6,729 nucleotides of DNA from the NCBI GenBank assembly GCA_025937075.1, contig JAICSD010000251.1, positions 1 to 6,729 on the forward strand, read 5' to 3'. The notes below the pieces were generated by a model. The model made no database searches. It had not been told where the DNA came from and saw only the letters and a list, made by a program, of their open reading frames with translations. The position numbers and the translations under genes were made by a program. Numbering within the stretch: position 1 is the stretch's first letter; the number at the start of each line of letters is the position of its first letter. Shown in pieces: positions 1 through 6,166 of the stretch. This DNA is from Vicinamibacteria bacterium (GTDB lineage: Bacteria; Acidobacteriota; Vicinamibacteria; Vicinamibacterales; 2-12-FULL-66-21).

Positions 1-624
1 CAGAGCCGGCTGCCCATCGAGCCACGCCTGGACATCCGCCTGATTCACCGTCACCTTCAGCTCGTGCCACGCCGCGCGATCGAGCATGAACGGCTTCGAT
101 CGATCGCTGAATCGCACACCGCGGCGAATCCCGTTGTGGAACTCCCAGAGCGCGACGTTGTTTTCCGTATCGTTGTAGCGGATCGCGAGCCAGTCCCCGT
201 TCGGCTTCACGTTGAAGACGATGCCGGAGGCCCGGTCGGCGTCGCCCGCAATCGTCTTGAACGTGACGCTGATCGTGCCGTTCGAAAACGAATCGAACCC
301 TTTCAGGATCGCGACGGGGTAGTACGCGAACTGCTTGGCGTTGTCCATCAGCTCTTCGTTCGACGTGCCATACAGCTTGCGCGCGCTCTCGATCAGCAGC
401 TTCGTCGGGTTGTCCTTGCTCGCCACCCAGGGACGGCCGTCCACCATGATCACTTTCTGTTCCTGATCCTGCGCGACGATCCAGGTTCCGACCATCGGCT
501 CGAAGGCCTGCGGCGGCTTCCCCACCTGCTCGGTCGTGAGATCCACCTTCAAATCCGCCGCGGCAACAGCCGCGACGACCGTCGCTATCGCAATGGCTCC
601 GACCGTGCACCGTAATCCCCTCAT
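1..624 (-). CDS. Secreted LamG/DUF1080-like (concanavalin A-like) domain protein, partial at its 3' end
   Basis: The reading frame is open from the ATG at 622-624 to the window edge, giving 208 residues with the C-terminus missing. Residues 1-23 look like a signal peptide: a short basic start (Arg2, Arg5), an Ala/Val/Ile-rich core and an AVAAA end, so the product is probably exported. The rest reads as a beta-rich jelly-roll of the LamG/DUF1080 type: a GTW strand near residue 46, SGIVFNVKPNGDWLAIRY at 133-150, NNVALWEF at 155-162, and WHELKVTVN followed by VQAWLDGQPAL at 186-208. The WHELKV...V.AWLDG pattern is typical of these carbohydrate- or ligand-binding folds. I see no catalytic motif and do not assign an enzyme activity. 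The start overlaps the permease stop as ATGA and has a strong GGAGGGG ribosome-binding site six bases upstream, so it is translated with the ABC exporter genes. Its job may be a secreted or periplasmic partner of that exporter; this is inference. Confidence 0.8.
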   Translation of the reverse strand, partial: MRGLRCTVGAIAIATVVAAVAAADLKVDLTTEQVGKPPQAFEPMVGTWIVAQDQEQKVIMVDGRPWVASKDNPTKLLIESARKLYGTSNEELMDNAKQFAYYPVAILKGFDSFSNGTISVTFKTIAGDADRASGIVFNVKPNGDWLAIRYNDTENNVALWEFHNGIRRGVRFSDRSKPFMLDRAAWHELKVTVNQADVQAWLDGQPAL

Positions 625-1949
625 GCCAATCCCCTCCGACACAGTATCGCCGCAATTGCCACGCTCACGGGCCACAGCACATAGAAGAGAAATGCCGCGC
701 CGCGCGGCGGATGTGGCAGCGGATGGCCGCGAAATGCCGCCGCCTCGTCAGTGGAAGGCGGAAGAACACCAGCCGTCGAGTAGATTGCTTCCAGCACGCC
801 TTCTGCCGTTGTCACACGGCTCACCGTGCGCCGGCCGGCGACCTCGTACCATATCTCACCGTAGTGCGGGCTCGTCTGTTCGAACAACCCGACGGACGTG
901 GCGGAGATGTACTGAACGTTCAGCCGCGGCAGCACCCGGCGGAGCTTCGCAATCGCCTGCCGATCGAGATCAACTCGCCGCGGATCCTCCGGCGCGAGGT
1001 GCACCTCGATCCGTACGGGTCCGCTGATGCCCTTCAGGGCGCGCTCGTCCTGTTCCGCAAAGGAATTCGCGCGATTCTCCGACATATCCCAGGCAGGCCT
1101 GACGAGCGTGCACACGCCGATGAGCGCAGCGCCGGCGACGCCGAGCAGCGCCGATTCGAGCACGCGGCGCCGCACAGCCGTGCCGAGCCGCAGCCAGACC
1201 GCCGCGATGCCGAGGCCCACTGCGGTCAGAACGGCGATGACGAGGACGACCGACGCGCGCACGAGACCGTGCTGGAATTCCACGACCATGGCGGTTGGCG
1301 TATACGCCGCCGCGCGCTCCCAGAGACCTCCGTGCACGGCCGCAGCAAAATCGAGAATCCACGTCCCGACGGTCACGCTGAGCGTCAGGATGGCCGCGGT
1401 CGACGGATGTTCGGCGATCGCTGCGGTCGCCGCACCCAGCGCGATCGTGAGCCCGGCGTTCAGCAGGTGGCCGGCGGCCACCGTGAAAAGCTCGGGAAGG
1501 TAGATCGATCCACCGTACGCGCGCCACAGCCCGATCGCGAGGATGGGCGGGATCGACGCGACACTCCAACCGACGATCAGCACGCCGGCCTTCGCGGCGA
1601 CGCGCGTGAACGTCGAAGAGGTGTGCTGCAGCTCGAGCTTCAGCGCGCCGGTCTGACGATCGCCTGACACGAGGCGGATCGCGACGAACGGCAGCAGGAA
1701 TGCGGCCGCGAGCTCGCAGGCGCTGAACGTCGGCGCCCATACACCGATCAGAGGCGAGAACGCTTCGCCGACGCCTGCCGCCGTTCCGTTCAGTCCGCTC
1801 AGCTCCGCGTATGTGCGCACGGCGCTGATGAACGACACGCCCACGATGGGCCCGATCAGCAGCAGCAGAATCCAGAACGCCCGCGATGCCAGCAGCTCGC
1901 GCCATTCTTTCGCCAGCATCCAGCGGAAGGCGCCGCTATGTGAGCGCAA
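621..1949 (-). CDS. ABC-2-type transporter permease with a GldG-like soluble domain near its C-terminus
   Basis: Membrane subunit of an ABC exporter, partner of the ATPase encoded just upstream. From the TTG start it has 442 residues. About seven hydrophobic segments lie at roughly 23-41, 75-96, 121-142, 154-179, 184-205, 232-253 and 267-283. The AKEWRELLASRAFW stretch before the first is typical of ABC-2 permeases of the NosY/GldF sort. A soluble domain of about 130 residues follows (roughly 284-417). It begins NRANSFAEQDERALKGISGPVRIEV, resembling the start of GldG-type auxiliary domains, where a modified-membrane-protein region opens with a similar 'leu/lys...gpV.IeV' strand. A final membrane helix spans about 418-437. 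The start is uncertain. TTG at 1949 has an AAGAGG site six bases upstream and overlaps the ATPase gene by 14 bases. ATG at 1919 (432 residues) has no visible ribosome-binding site. The substrate is unknown. Confidence 0.85.
   Translation of the reverse strand: MRSHSGAFRWMLAKEWRELLASRAFWILLLLIGPIVGVSFISAVRTYAELSGLNGTAAGVGEAFSPLIGVWAPTFSACELAAAFLLPFVAIRLVSGDRQTGALKLELQHTSSTFTRVAAKAGVLIVGWSVASIPPILAIGLWRAYGGSIYLPELFTVAAGHLLNAGLTIALGAATAAIAEHPSTAAILTLSVTVGTWILDFAAAVHGGLWERAAAYTPTAMVVEFQHGLVRASVVLVIAVLTAVGLGIAAVWLRLGTAVRRRVLESALLGVAGAALIGVCTLVRPAWDMSENRANSFAEQDERALKGISGPVRIEVHLAPEDPRRVDLDRQAIAKLRRVLPRLNVQYISATSVGLFEQTSPHYGEIWYEVAGRRTVSRVTTAEGVLEAIYSTAGVLPPSTDEAAAFRGHPLPHPPRGAAFLFYVLWPVSVAIAAILCRRGLA
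631..637 (-). promoter_or_regulatory. Ribosome-binding site for the secreted LamG-like gene
   Basis: GGAGGGG on the minus strand lies six bases before the ATG at 624, inside the last codons of the permease gene. It fixes the start and shows translation of the third gene coupled to termination of the second (ATGA overlap at 621-624). Confidence 0.75.
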
Positions 1950-2658
1950 GGAAGACCTCTTCGAGCGATCGCGCTTGCCCGGCAGCACCGCGTGCCGCCG
2001 CCGCCGACGACAGCTCGTCCAGCGTCCCTTCTCCGCTGACGCGGCCGCCGCTCAGCAGGACGAACCGATCGCACACACGCGCCGCGTCGCTCACCTGATG
2101 GATCGAGAGAAACAGCGTGCGCCCGGAGGCCGCGTGCGCGCGGAGCGTCACGGCGATTTCTCGGCTCTGACGGAGATCGAGGCCGTCGAACGGCTCGTCG
2201 GCGAGCAGCAGCGGCTGCGGCGTCAGCAGCCCCATCGCGAGCGCCGCACGCTTGCGCTGCCCCTTCGAGAGCGTCCCGATGCGCGCGTCGAGGAACGGAC
2301 GGAGCTCCAGACGCGCGACGACGTCTGCGAGGCGATCGGCGCGTCCGTCGAACAGCCCGACCAGGTAATCGAGCGCCCATCGGAGTGGCTGCGACGCCCA
2401 CGGCGCGATCGCGTCCGGCACGTAGAACAGGCCCGCCGCGCGCCGGCGCCGATCCGCGCGGCTGCCGTCGATGAGCATCGTGCCGGCGTCCAGCGGCAGC
2501 AGCCCCGCAAGGCATTCGAACAGCGTCGTCTTACCCGCGCCGTTCGGGCCGATCAGGCCGAGCACTTCCCCATCGCGAACGCTGAAGGAGACGTCTTCGA
2601 GCGCGGTGAATCGTCTGAATCGTTTGGTAAGGCCGCTCGCTGTGAGACGGGGCTGCAT
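1936..2658 (-). CDS. ABC transporter ATP-binding protein (exporter ATPase, GldA/NosF/CcmA-like)
   Basis: Cytoplasmic ATPase of 240 residues, the usual size for a stand-alone exporter subunit. Visible motifs: Walker A GPNGAGKTT at 37-45, signature LSKGQ at 130-134, Walker B LLLADEPFDGLD at 150-161, and the switch histidine H187 in LSIHQ. At the usual Q-loop position the sequence reads FYVPD (78-82), with Asp82 where most ABC proteins have Gln. The C-terminus SLEEVFLALT is the standard ending of this exporter class. The ATG at 2658 is chosen because MQPRLTASGLTKRF gives the normal N-terminus. The frame stays open for another 23 codons upstream, but those residues look unlike the family and would overlap the promoter region. 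A TACAAT hexamer nine bases before this ATG also supports it. First gene of the operon with the permease and the secreted protein; the substrate is not deducible. Confidence 0.92.
   Translation of the reverse strand: MQPRLTASGLTKRFRRFTALEDVSFSVRDGEVLGLIGPNGAGKTTLFECLAGLLPLDAGTMLIDGSRADRRRRAAGLFYVPDAIAPWASQPLRWALDYLVGLFDGRADRLADVVARLELRPFLDARIGTLSKGQRKRAALAMGLLTPQPLLLADEPFDGLDLRQSREIAVTLRAHAASGRTLFLSIHQVSDAARVCDRFVLLSGGRVSGEGTLDELSSAAAARGAAGQARSLEEVFLALT
1956..1961 (-). promoter_or_regulatory. Putative ribosome-binding site for the permease TTG start
   Basis: AAGAGG on the minus strand sits six bases before TTG (1949-1947), within the 3' end of the ATPase gene. It favours TTG over the downstream ATG at 1919, which lacks any purine-rich site. 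Confidence 0.45.
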
Positions 2659-2667
2659 CCGACAGAA

Positions 2668-2673
2668 ATTGTA
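2668..2673 (-). promoter_or_regulatory. Candidate -10 element of the ABC operon promoter
   Basis: TACAAT on the minus strand, in a locally AT-rich patch of an otherwise GC-rich region, ends nine bases before the ATPase ATG. Transcription would start about 0-3 bases before the codon, leaving little or no leader. There is no Shine-Dalgarno sequence. No convincing -35 box is visible. Confidence 0.45.
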
Positions 2674-2706
2674 TTTGCATTTGTGCCGCATCGAAGTGGC
2701 CGCGGC

Positions 2707-2712
2707 TAGAAT
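2707..2712 (+). promoter_or_regulatory. Candidate -10 element of the ligD promoter
   Basis: TAGAAT on the plus strand ends eight bases before the ligD ATG at 2721, where a leaderless transcript would place it. No Shine-Dalgarno sequence precedes the ATG. The nearest -35-like sequence, TTGTGC at 2681-2686, is 20 bases upstream of the hexamer, longer than the usual 16-18. Confidence 0.45.
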
Positions 2713-2720
2713 CGGCTCGT

Positions 2721-4763
2721 ATGACACTGCGGCCGATGCTGGCCACGCTCGCCGACGCGCCCCTGACCGGCGCGGGGCTCGTCTACGAGCCCAAGTACGA
2801 CGGCATCCGCGCGTTGATTGAAGTGACGCGCAGCGGCGCTGGACCGCGCGTGCACATCTGGTCGCGAAACGGCAACGAGAAGACGCACCAGTTCCCCGCG
2901 ATTGCGCAGGCGCTGCGAAAGGCCGCCGCGCACGTCACGCTGCCCGTGATCGTCGACGGCGAGATCGTGGCGCTCGACGCGCGCGGACGGCCGGCAGGAT
3001 TTCAGCGGCTGCAGGGACGCATTCACCTCACGGGCGCGCGCGAGGTGGAGAAGATCGACCGCGAGCAGCGGACCGCGTTCATCGCGTTCGACCTGCTTCG
3101 CGAGGGGCCCGGCGATCTCTGCCGCCTGCCGCTCACCGAACGCCGCGCCAGGCTCGAGGCGCTGTTCAAGCCATTCGTCGAACCAGATAGCGTGATCCGC
3201 ATCAGCGAGCAGGCGCGCGGCGATGGCCGGGCGATGAATGCGCGCGCGGTCGAAGAGGGGTGGGAAGGGCTGATCGTCAAGGACGCCGCGTCGGTGTATC
3301 AGGCCGGCCGGCGTTCTCCCGCATGGCGAAAGCTGAAGGCCGTCAAGCAGCAGGAATTCGTGGTCGGCGGCTGGACCGAGCCGCGGCAGACGCGCACGCA
3401 TTTCGGCGCGCTGCTGCTCGGCGTCTACGAGAATGGCGCGCTGAAATACGTCGGGCACACCGGCACCGGGTTCGACCAGGAGGAGCTGACGCGCGTGTGG
3501 TCCCTGCTCGAGGCGCGCGAGATTTCCCGTTCGCCTTTTTCGACGCCTATCAAGACCAACGAGCCCGCGCACTGGGTCCGGCCCGAGCTGCTCGCCGAGG
3601 TCAAGTTCACCGAGTGGACCGACGATGAGAAGCTGCGGCATCCGGTGTACCTGGGGCTGCGGGACGACAAGGATCCGCACGACGTGCATCGCGAGGAACT
3701 CGGGTCGGGCGCGCGTGCCATGTCCTCGGCGGCGCGTGCGCCGGGCCGCATGGCACGGGCCGCTCGAGGGAAGGGCGACACGGTCGTCCATGGGGACCTG
3801 CTCGACCAGCTTCGTACACTCGAGGATGCTCGCCGCGATGGCGAGCTGACCCTCCCGACCGGCGATCGGCTGAAAGTCACCAACCTGTCGAAGGTCTTCT
3901 GGCCCGAGCTGAAGATTACGAAGGGAGATCTGCTCCGCTATTACGTGGAGGTCTCGCGCTACCTGCTGCCGGCGGTCGAGGATCGCCCGCTCGTGATGAA
4001 GCGGTTTCCCAACGGCGTGACCGGCAGGGCGTTCTATCAGCAGCGTTCGCGCGACGAGCGTCCACCGGCGGGCGTGCGTATCGAAACGCTGCCTGACGAC
4101 CTCGATCCGATCCGGGAGCCGGATTCGCGGCGACTCATCGGCGGCTCGCTGACGACGCTGCTCTACATGACGCAGATCGCCGCGATCTCGCAGGACCCGT
4201 GGTTCTCGCGCGTGCAGTCCGCGGCCGACGCCGATCACGCAGCCATCGATCTCGATCCCGGCGACGGGACGCCGTTCGCGCGGGTACTCGACGTCGCGCG
4301 CTGGGTTCGCGACGAGCTGCACTCGCTGCGCGCCACCGGCGTGCCGAAGACGTCGGGCGCGAGTGGTCTCCACGTCTACGTGCCGCTCCCGCCGCACACG
4401 TCGTACGAGTCGGGCATGCTCTTCTGCCAGATCATCGCCACCGTCGTCGCCACGCGGCATCCGAAGGTCGCGACCGTGGAGCGCACCGTCGCACGCCGTC
4501 CGCGCGGGACCGTCTATGTGGATTTCCTGCAGAACATCCTGGGGAAGACGCTCGCGACCGCCTACAGCGCGCGCGCGAGCGATTTCGCGGGCGTGTCCAC
4601 GCCGCTGACGTGGAAGGAGATCGACGGCAGCATCGATCCCCGCGACTTCACGATTCGTACGGCGCCAAAACGTTTTCGCGAGGTGGGCGATCTCTGGAAG
4701 CCGCTGCGAACGGGCAAACGGGTCGATCTGGAATCGGTGTTCCGGAAGTACGGCGGGAGGTGA
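2721..4763 (+). CDS. ligD: DNA ligase D, ligase-polymerase form (bacterial NHEJ)
   Basis: Joins DNA double-strand breaks with Ku in bacterial non-homologous end joining; the polymerase domain fills or extends ends with a preference for ribonucleotides (family knowledge). The 680 residues fall into two domains. The N-terminal ATP-dependent ligase starts with MTLRPMLA. It shows motif I KYDGIR at 25-30 (adenylated Lys25), AFDLL near 122-126, motif IV EGLIVKD at 182-188 and motif V WRKLK at 202-206. An OB-fold follows (FVVGGWTEP onward, about 213-325). An Ala/Arg/Gly-rich linker covers about 328-375. The C-terminal primase-polymerase begins at TNLSKVFWPE (387-396). It carries the metal-binding IDLDP (Asp510, Asp512), the nucleotide-binding TSGASGLH (544-551) and the third acidic residue Asp601 in VYVDFLQN. 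There is no N-terminal or internal phosphoesterase domain, so the order LIG-POL matches the Bacillus type rather than the Pseudomonas or Mycobacterium types. Divergent from the ABC operon; no Ku gene is within view. Confidence 0.96.
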   Translation: MTLRPMLATLADAPLTGAGLVYEPKYDGIRALIEVTRSGAGPRVHIWSRNGNEKTHQFPAIAQALRKAAAHVTLPVIVDGEIVALDARGRPAGFQRLQGRIHLTGAREVEKIDREQRTAFIAFDLLREGPGDLCRLPLTERRARLEALFKPFVEPDSVIRISEQARGDGRAMNARAVEEGWEGLIVKDAASVYQAGRRSPAWRKLKAVKQQEFVVGGWTEPRQTRTHFGALLLGVYENGALKYVGHTGTGFDQEELTRVWSLLEAREISRSPFSTPIKTNEPAHWVRPELLAEVKFTEWTDDEKLRHPVYLGLRDDKDPHDVHREELGSGARAMSSAARAPGRMARAARGKGDTVVHGDLLDQLRTLEDARRDGELTLPTGDRLKVTNLSKVFWPELKITKGDLLRYYVEVSRYLLPAVEDRPLVMKRFPNGVTGRAFYQQRSRDERPPAGVRIETLPDDLDPIREPDSRRLIGGSLTTLLYMTQIAAISQDPWFSRVQSAADADHAAIDLDPGDGTPFARVLDVARWVRDELHSLRATGVPKTSGASGLHVYVPLPPHTSYESGMLFCQIIATVVATRHPKVATVERTVARRPRGTVYVDFLQNILGKTLATAYSARASDFAGVSTPLTWKEIDGSIDPRDFTIRTAPKRFREVGDLWKPLRTGKRVDLESVFRKYGGR

Positions 4764-4765
4764 AC

Positions 4766-4810
4766 GCGGCCCTGAAACGACCGCGCCACGACGATCGAAG
4801 CGCGGGCCGC
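4766..4810. terminator. Possible bidirectional terminator hairpin between convergent genes
   Basis: The 49-bp gap between the stops of ligD and the SDR gene contains a perfect 7-bp inverted repeat, GCGGCCC (4766-4772) and GGGCCGC (4804-4810). A nested alternative pairs CGCGC (4782-4786) with GCGCG (4800-4804). There is no T-run on either side, so it is not a standard intrinsic terminator. GC-rich DNA makes such repeats common by chance. Confidence 0.25.
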
Positions 4811-4812
4811 CG

Positions 4813-5877
4813 TCACGCCGGCGTCTCGATCATGTGTCGCAGCGCCTCGCGATCGTGCGGCGTCAGCGCCCCGCGGTCGCCATTGTTGGTCGACGGATCC
4901 GAGGAGGGCATCAGCACGGCGCCGATGATCATGGCCGCCGCGGCCAGCACGGTCCCGAGCGTCGCCGCGCGGTGCGTCGCGGCCCAGAGCTGTGGGCTGA
5001 CGTCGCTCGACCGCGCGTCGAAGACGCCGTGCGCGCCGTGATCGCCGGCGACCGGCTCCCACAGATTGTTCGGCCGGTTCGGATCCTCCGGCTCGGACGT
5101 CTGTTGCGACTCGTACCCTGTCGCGGCCAGATAATGATCCAGCAGCCCCGGGGCGATGCGATTTGCGAGGATCGCCTGGACTGTTGGTCCGCCTACCCAC
5201 AGCTCGCGCCTGCGCTGATGCGCCGCCCAGTGGATGGCGTCGGCCGCGACTTCCGGCTGATAGATCGGCGGAACGGGCTGCGCCTTGTGAGGCAGGCGGC
5301 TCTTCACCCATCCGAACTGCGGCGTGTTCATCGCCGGCAGGTGCACCATCGTGACGTGCACGCGGCTGCGATCGTGAATCAGCTCGCAGCGCAGCGAGTC
5401 CATGAAGCCTTCGACGGCGTGCTTCGAGGCGCAGTAGGCGGACTGGAGCGGGATTCCCCGGTATGCGAGCGCCGATCCGACCTGCACGATCGTGCCACGG
5501 TCCCGAGGAAGCATGCGGCGCAGTGCGGCGAGCGTGCCGTGCACCACGCCGAGGTAGGTGACTTCCGTGACGCGGCGGTATTCGTCGGCGTGCATCTCGC
5601 GCACCGGCGAGAACACCGACGTCATCGCGTCGTTGATCCAGATCTGGATCGGGCCCAGCTCGCGTTCGATGCGATCGGCGGCCTCGTCGACCTGCGGCGC
5701 GTTGGCGACGTCGACGGGGCACACGAGCGCGGTCGATCCGGCTTCCTCGATCTCGCGGCGCGCCGCCTCGAGGCCATCGAGCCCGCGCGCGATGAGCGCG
5801 ATGCGCGCGCCGTCGCGCGCGAAGCGTCGCGCGACGGCACGTCCCACACCGGCCGACGCGCCGGTGACCACGACCAC
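4813..5877 (-). CDS. Short-chain dehydrogenase/reductase with C-terminal membrane extension
   Basis: NAD(P)-dependent oxidoreductase of the classical SDR fold; substrate unknown. From the GTG at 5877 it has 354 residues. The cofactor loop TGASAGVG lies at 5-12, with an Arg at 31 after the second strand (IALIAR) that may favour NADPH. The strand-4 motif reads INDA (81-84) instead of NNAG. The catalytic residues are Ser135, Tyr148 and Lys152 (YCASK). The usual catalytic Asn in the next helix appears as Thr107 (EVTYLG). About 100 residues beyond the core (from roughly 250) include a low-complexity Asn/Pro/Asp-rich part and one predicted membrane helix at about 305-323, then a polar tail. The start is doubtful: GTG has no ribosome-binding site, whereas the in-frame CTG at 5895 overlaps the upstream stop as CTGA and has GGAAGGA five bases before it. 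That would add six residues (L/M-T-T-D-S-D), the normal SDR lead-in. Probably cotranscribed with the acidic small protein. Confidence 0.92.
   Translation of the reverse strand: MVVVTGASAGVGRAVARRFARDGARIALIARGLDGLEAARREIEEAGSTALVCPVDVANAPQVDEAADRIERELGPIQIWINDAMTSVFSPVREMHADEYRRVTEVTYLGVVHGTLAALRRMLPRDRGTIVQVGSALAYRGIPLQSAYCASKHAVEGFMDSLRCELIHDRSRVHVTMVHLPAMNTPQFGWVKSRLPHKAQPVPPIYQPEVAADAIHWAAHQRRRELWVGGPTVQAILANRIAPGLLDHYLAATGYESQQTSEPEDPNRPNNLWEPVAGDHGAHGVFDARSSDVSPQLWAATHRAATLGTVLAAAAMIIGAVLMPSSDPSTNNGDRGALTPHDREALRHMIETPA
5809..5838. repeat. Perfect 11-bp inverted repeat inside the SDR gene
   Basis: GCCGTCGCGCG (5809-5819) and CGCGCGACGGC (5828-5838) are exact reverse complements separated by eight bases. 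The repeat lies at about codons 14-23 of the SDR, encoding an Arg/Ala-rich helix just after the cofactor loop. In mRNA it would form a very stable hairpin close to the start. It may simply reflect GC-rich Arg/Ala codons. Confidence 0.5.
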
Positions 5878-5891
5878 GTCACTGTCTGTGG

Positions 5892-6062
5892 TCAGAAGGA
5901 TCCTTCCTCGTCTTCCTCTTCTTCTTCGTCGAGGTCTTCCGTATCCTCGAAATCCTCATCGTCTCCGACGCCGCGGATCCGTTCCTCGCTGCCTCTGGGC
6001 ATGTCTTCGTTGATGTCGTTGCGGTCCATATCGCCGCGCTTCTCGCCGGTGCCATCCGCCAT
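5892..6062 (-). CDS. Small, extremely acidic protein of unknown function
   Basis: Not assigned to any family I can name. The product is 56 residues, of which 26 are Asp or Glu and only six are Lys or Arg. The N-terminal half is mixed polar (KRGDMDRNDINEDMPRG at 8-24, then SEERIRGVG). The C-terminal half is almost pure Asp/Glu from residue 34 and ends GSF. It has no cysteine, signal peptide or hydrophobic core and is probably disordered. The ATG at 6062 is preceded by AAAGGAG with an eight-base gap, a strong site that rules out the upstream in-frame codon at 6116. The good ribosome-binding site, codon use like its neighbours and placement directly before the SDR gene make it a real gene. The two genes abut and are probably one operon. 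Roles such as binding a basic protein, metal or nucleic-acid-binding partner are possible, but nothing in the sequence shows one. Confidence 0.75.
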   Translation of the reverse strand: MADGTGEKRGDMDRNDINEDMPRGSEERIRGVGDDEDFEDTEDLDEEEEEDEEGSF

Positions 6063-6070
6063 AGCCGCTG

Positions 6071-6077
6071 CTCCTTT
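6071..6077 (-). promoter_or_regulatory. Ribosome-binding site of the acidic small protein
   Basis: AAAGGAG on the minus strand, eight bases before the ATG at 6062. It is among the strongest Shine-Dalgarno sequences in the window, sets the start and supports the short gene as genuine. Confidence 0.75.
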
Positions 6078-6133
6078 GTTGAAGCTCGTCAACACGAGAC
6101 AGCGACGAGGGAGCAAAGCGGGTGCCGTACGGC

Positions 6134-6139
6134 TATGCT
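6134..6139 (+). promoter_or_regulatory. Weak candidate -10 element for the ferredoxin gene
   Basis: TATGCT lies 27 bases before the ATG at 6167, giving a leader of about 20 bases. No -35 box is visible at the expected distance. GGGAGG at 6140-6145 is too far from the ATG to act as a normal ribosome-binding site. The 104-bp divergent gap (6063-6166) must hold promoters for both flanking genes. Confidence 0.25.
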
Positions 6140-6166
6140 GGGAGGCTGAACGTCATCTGATCGCAC

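Noticed and set aside
711..1667. 318-residue open frame on the plus strand opposite the permease
   Set aside because: Antisense shadow: Arg-rich, no recognisable domain, while the minus strand has clear membrane segments.
2706..4460. 584-residue open frame on the minus strand opposite ligD
   Set aside because: It lies antisense to a gene with full LigD motifs; the Arg/His/Asp-rich composition without any domain is typical of a shadow frame in GC-rich DNA.
4562..5722. 386-residue minus-strand frame overlapping the SDR gene
   Set aside because: Same strand but a different frame from the SDR; extreme Arg/Ala content and no motif.
5896..5945. Simple-sequence pyrimidine tract (TTC/CTC-rich) on the plus strand as a possible microsatellite or regulatory tract
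   Set aside because: It is the complement of the Asp/Glu codons of the acidic small protein, with mixed synonymous codons, so coding explains it.
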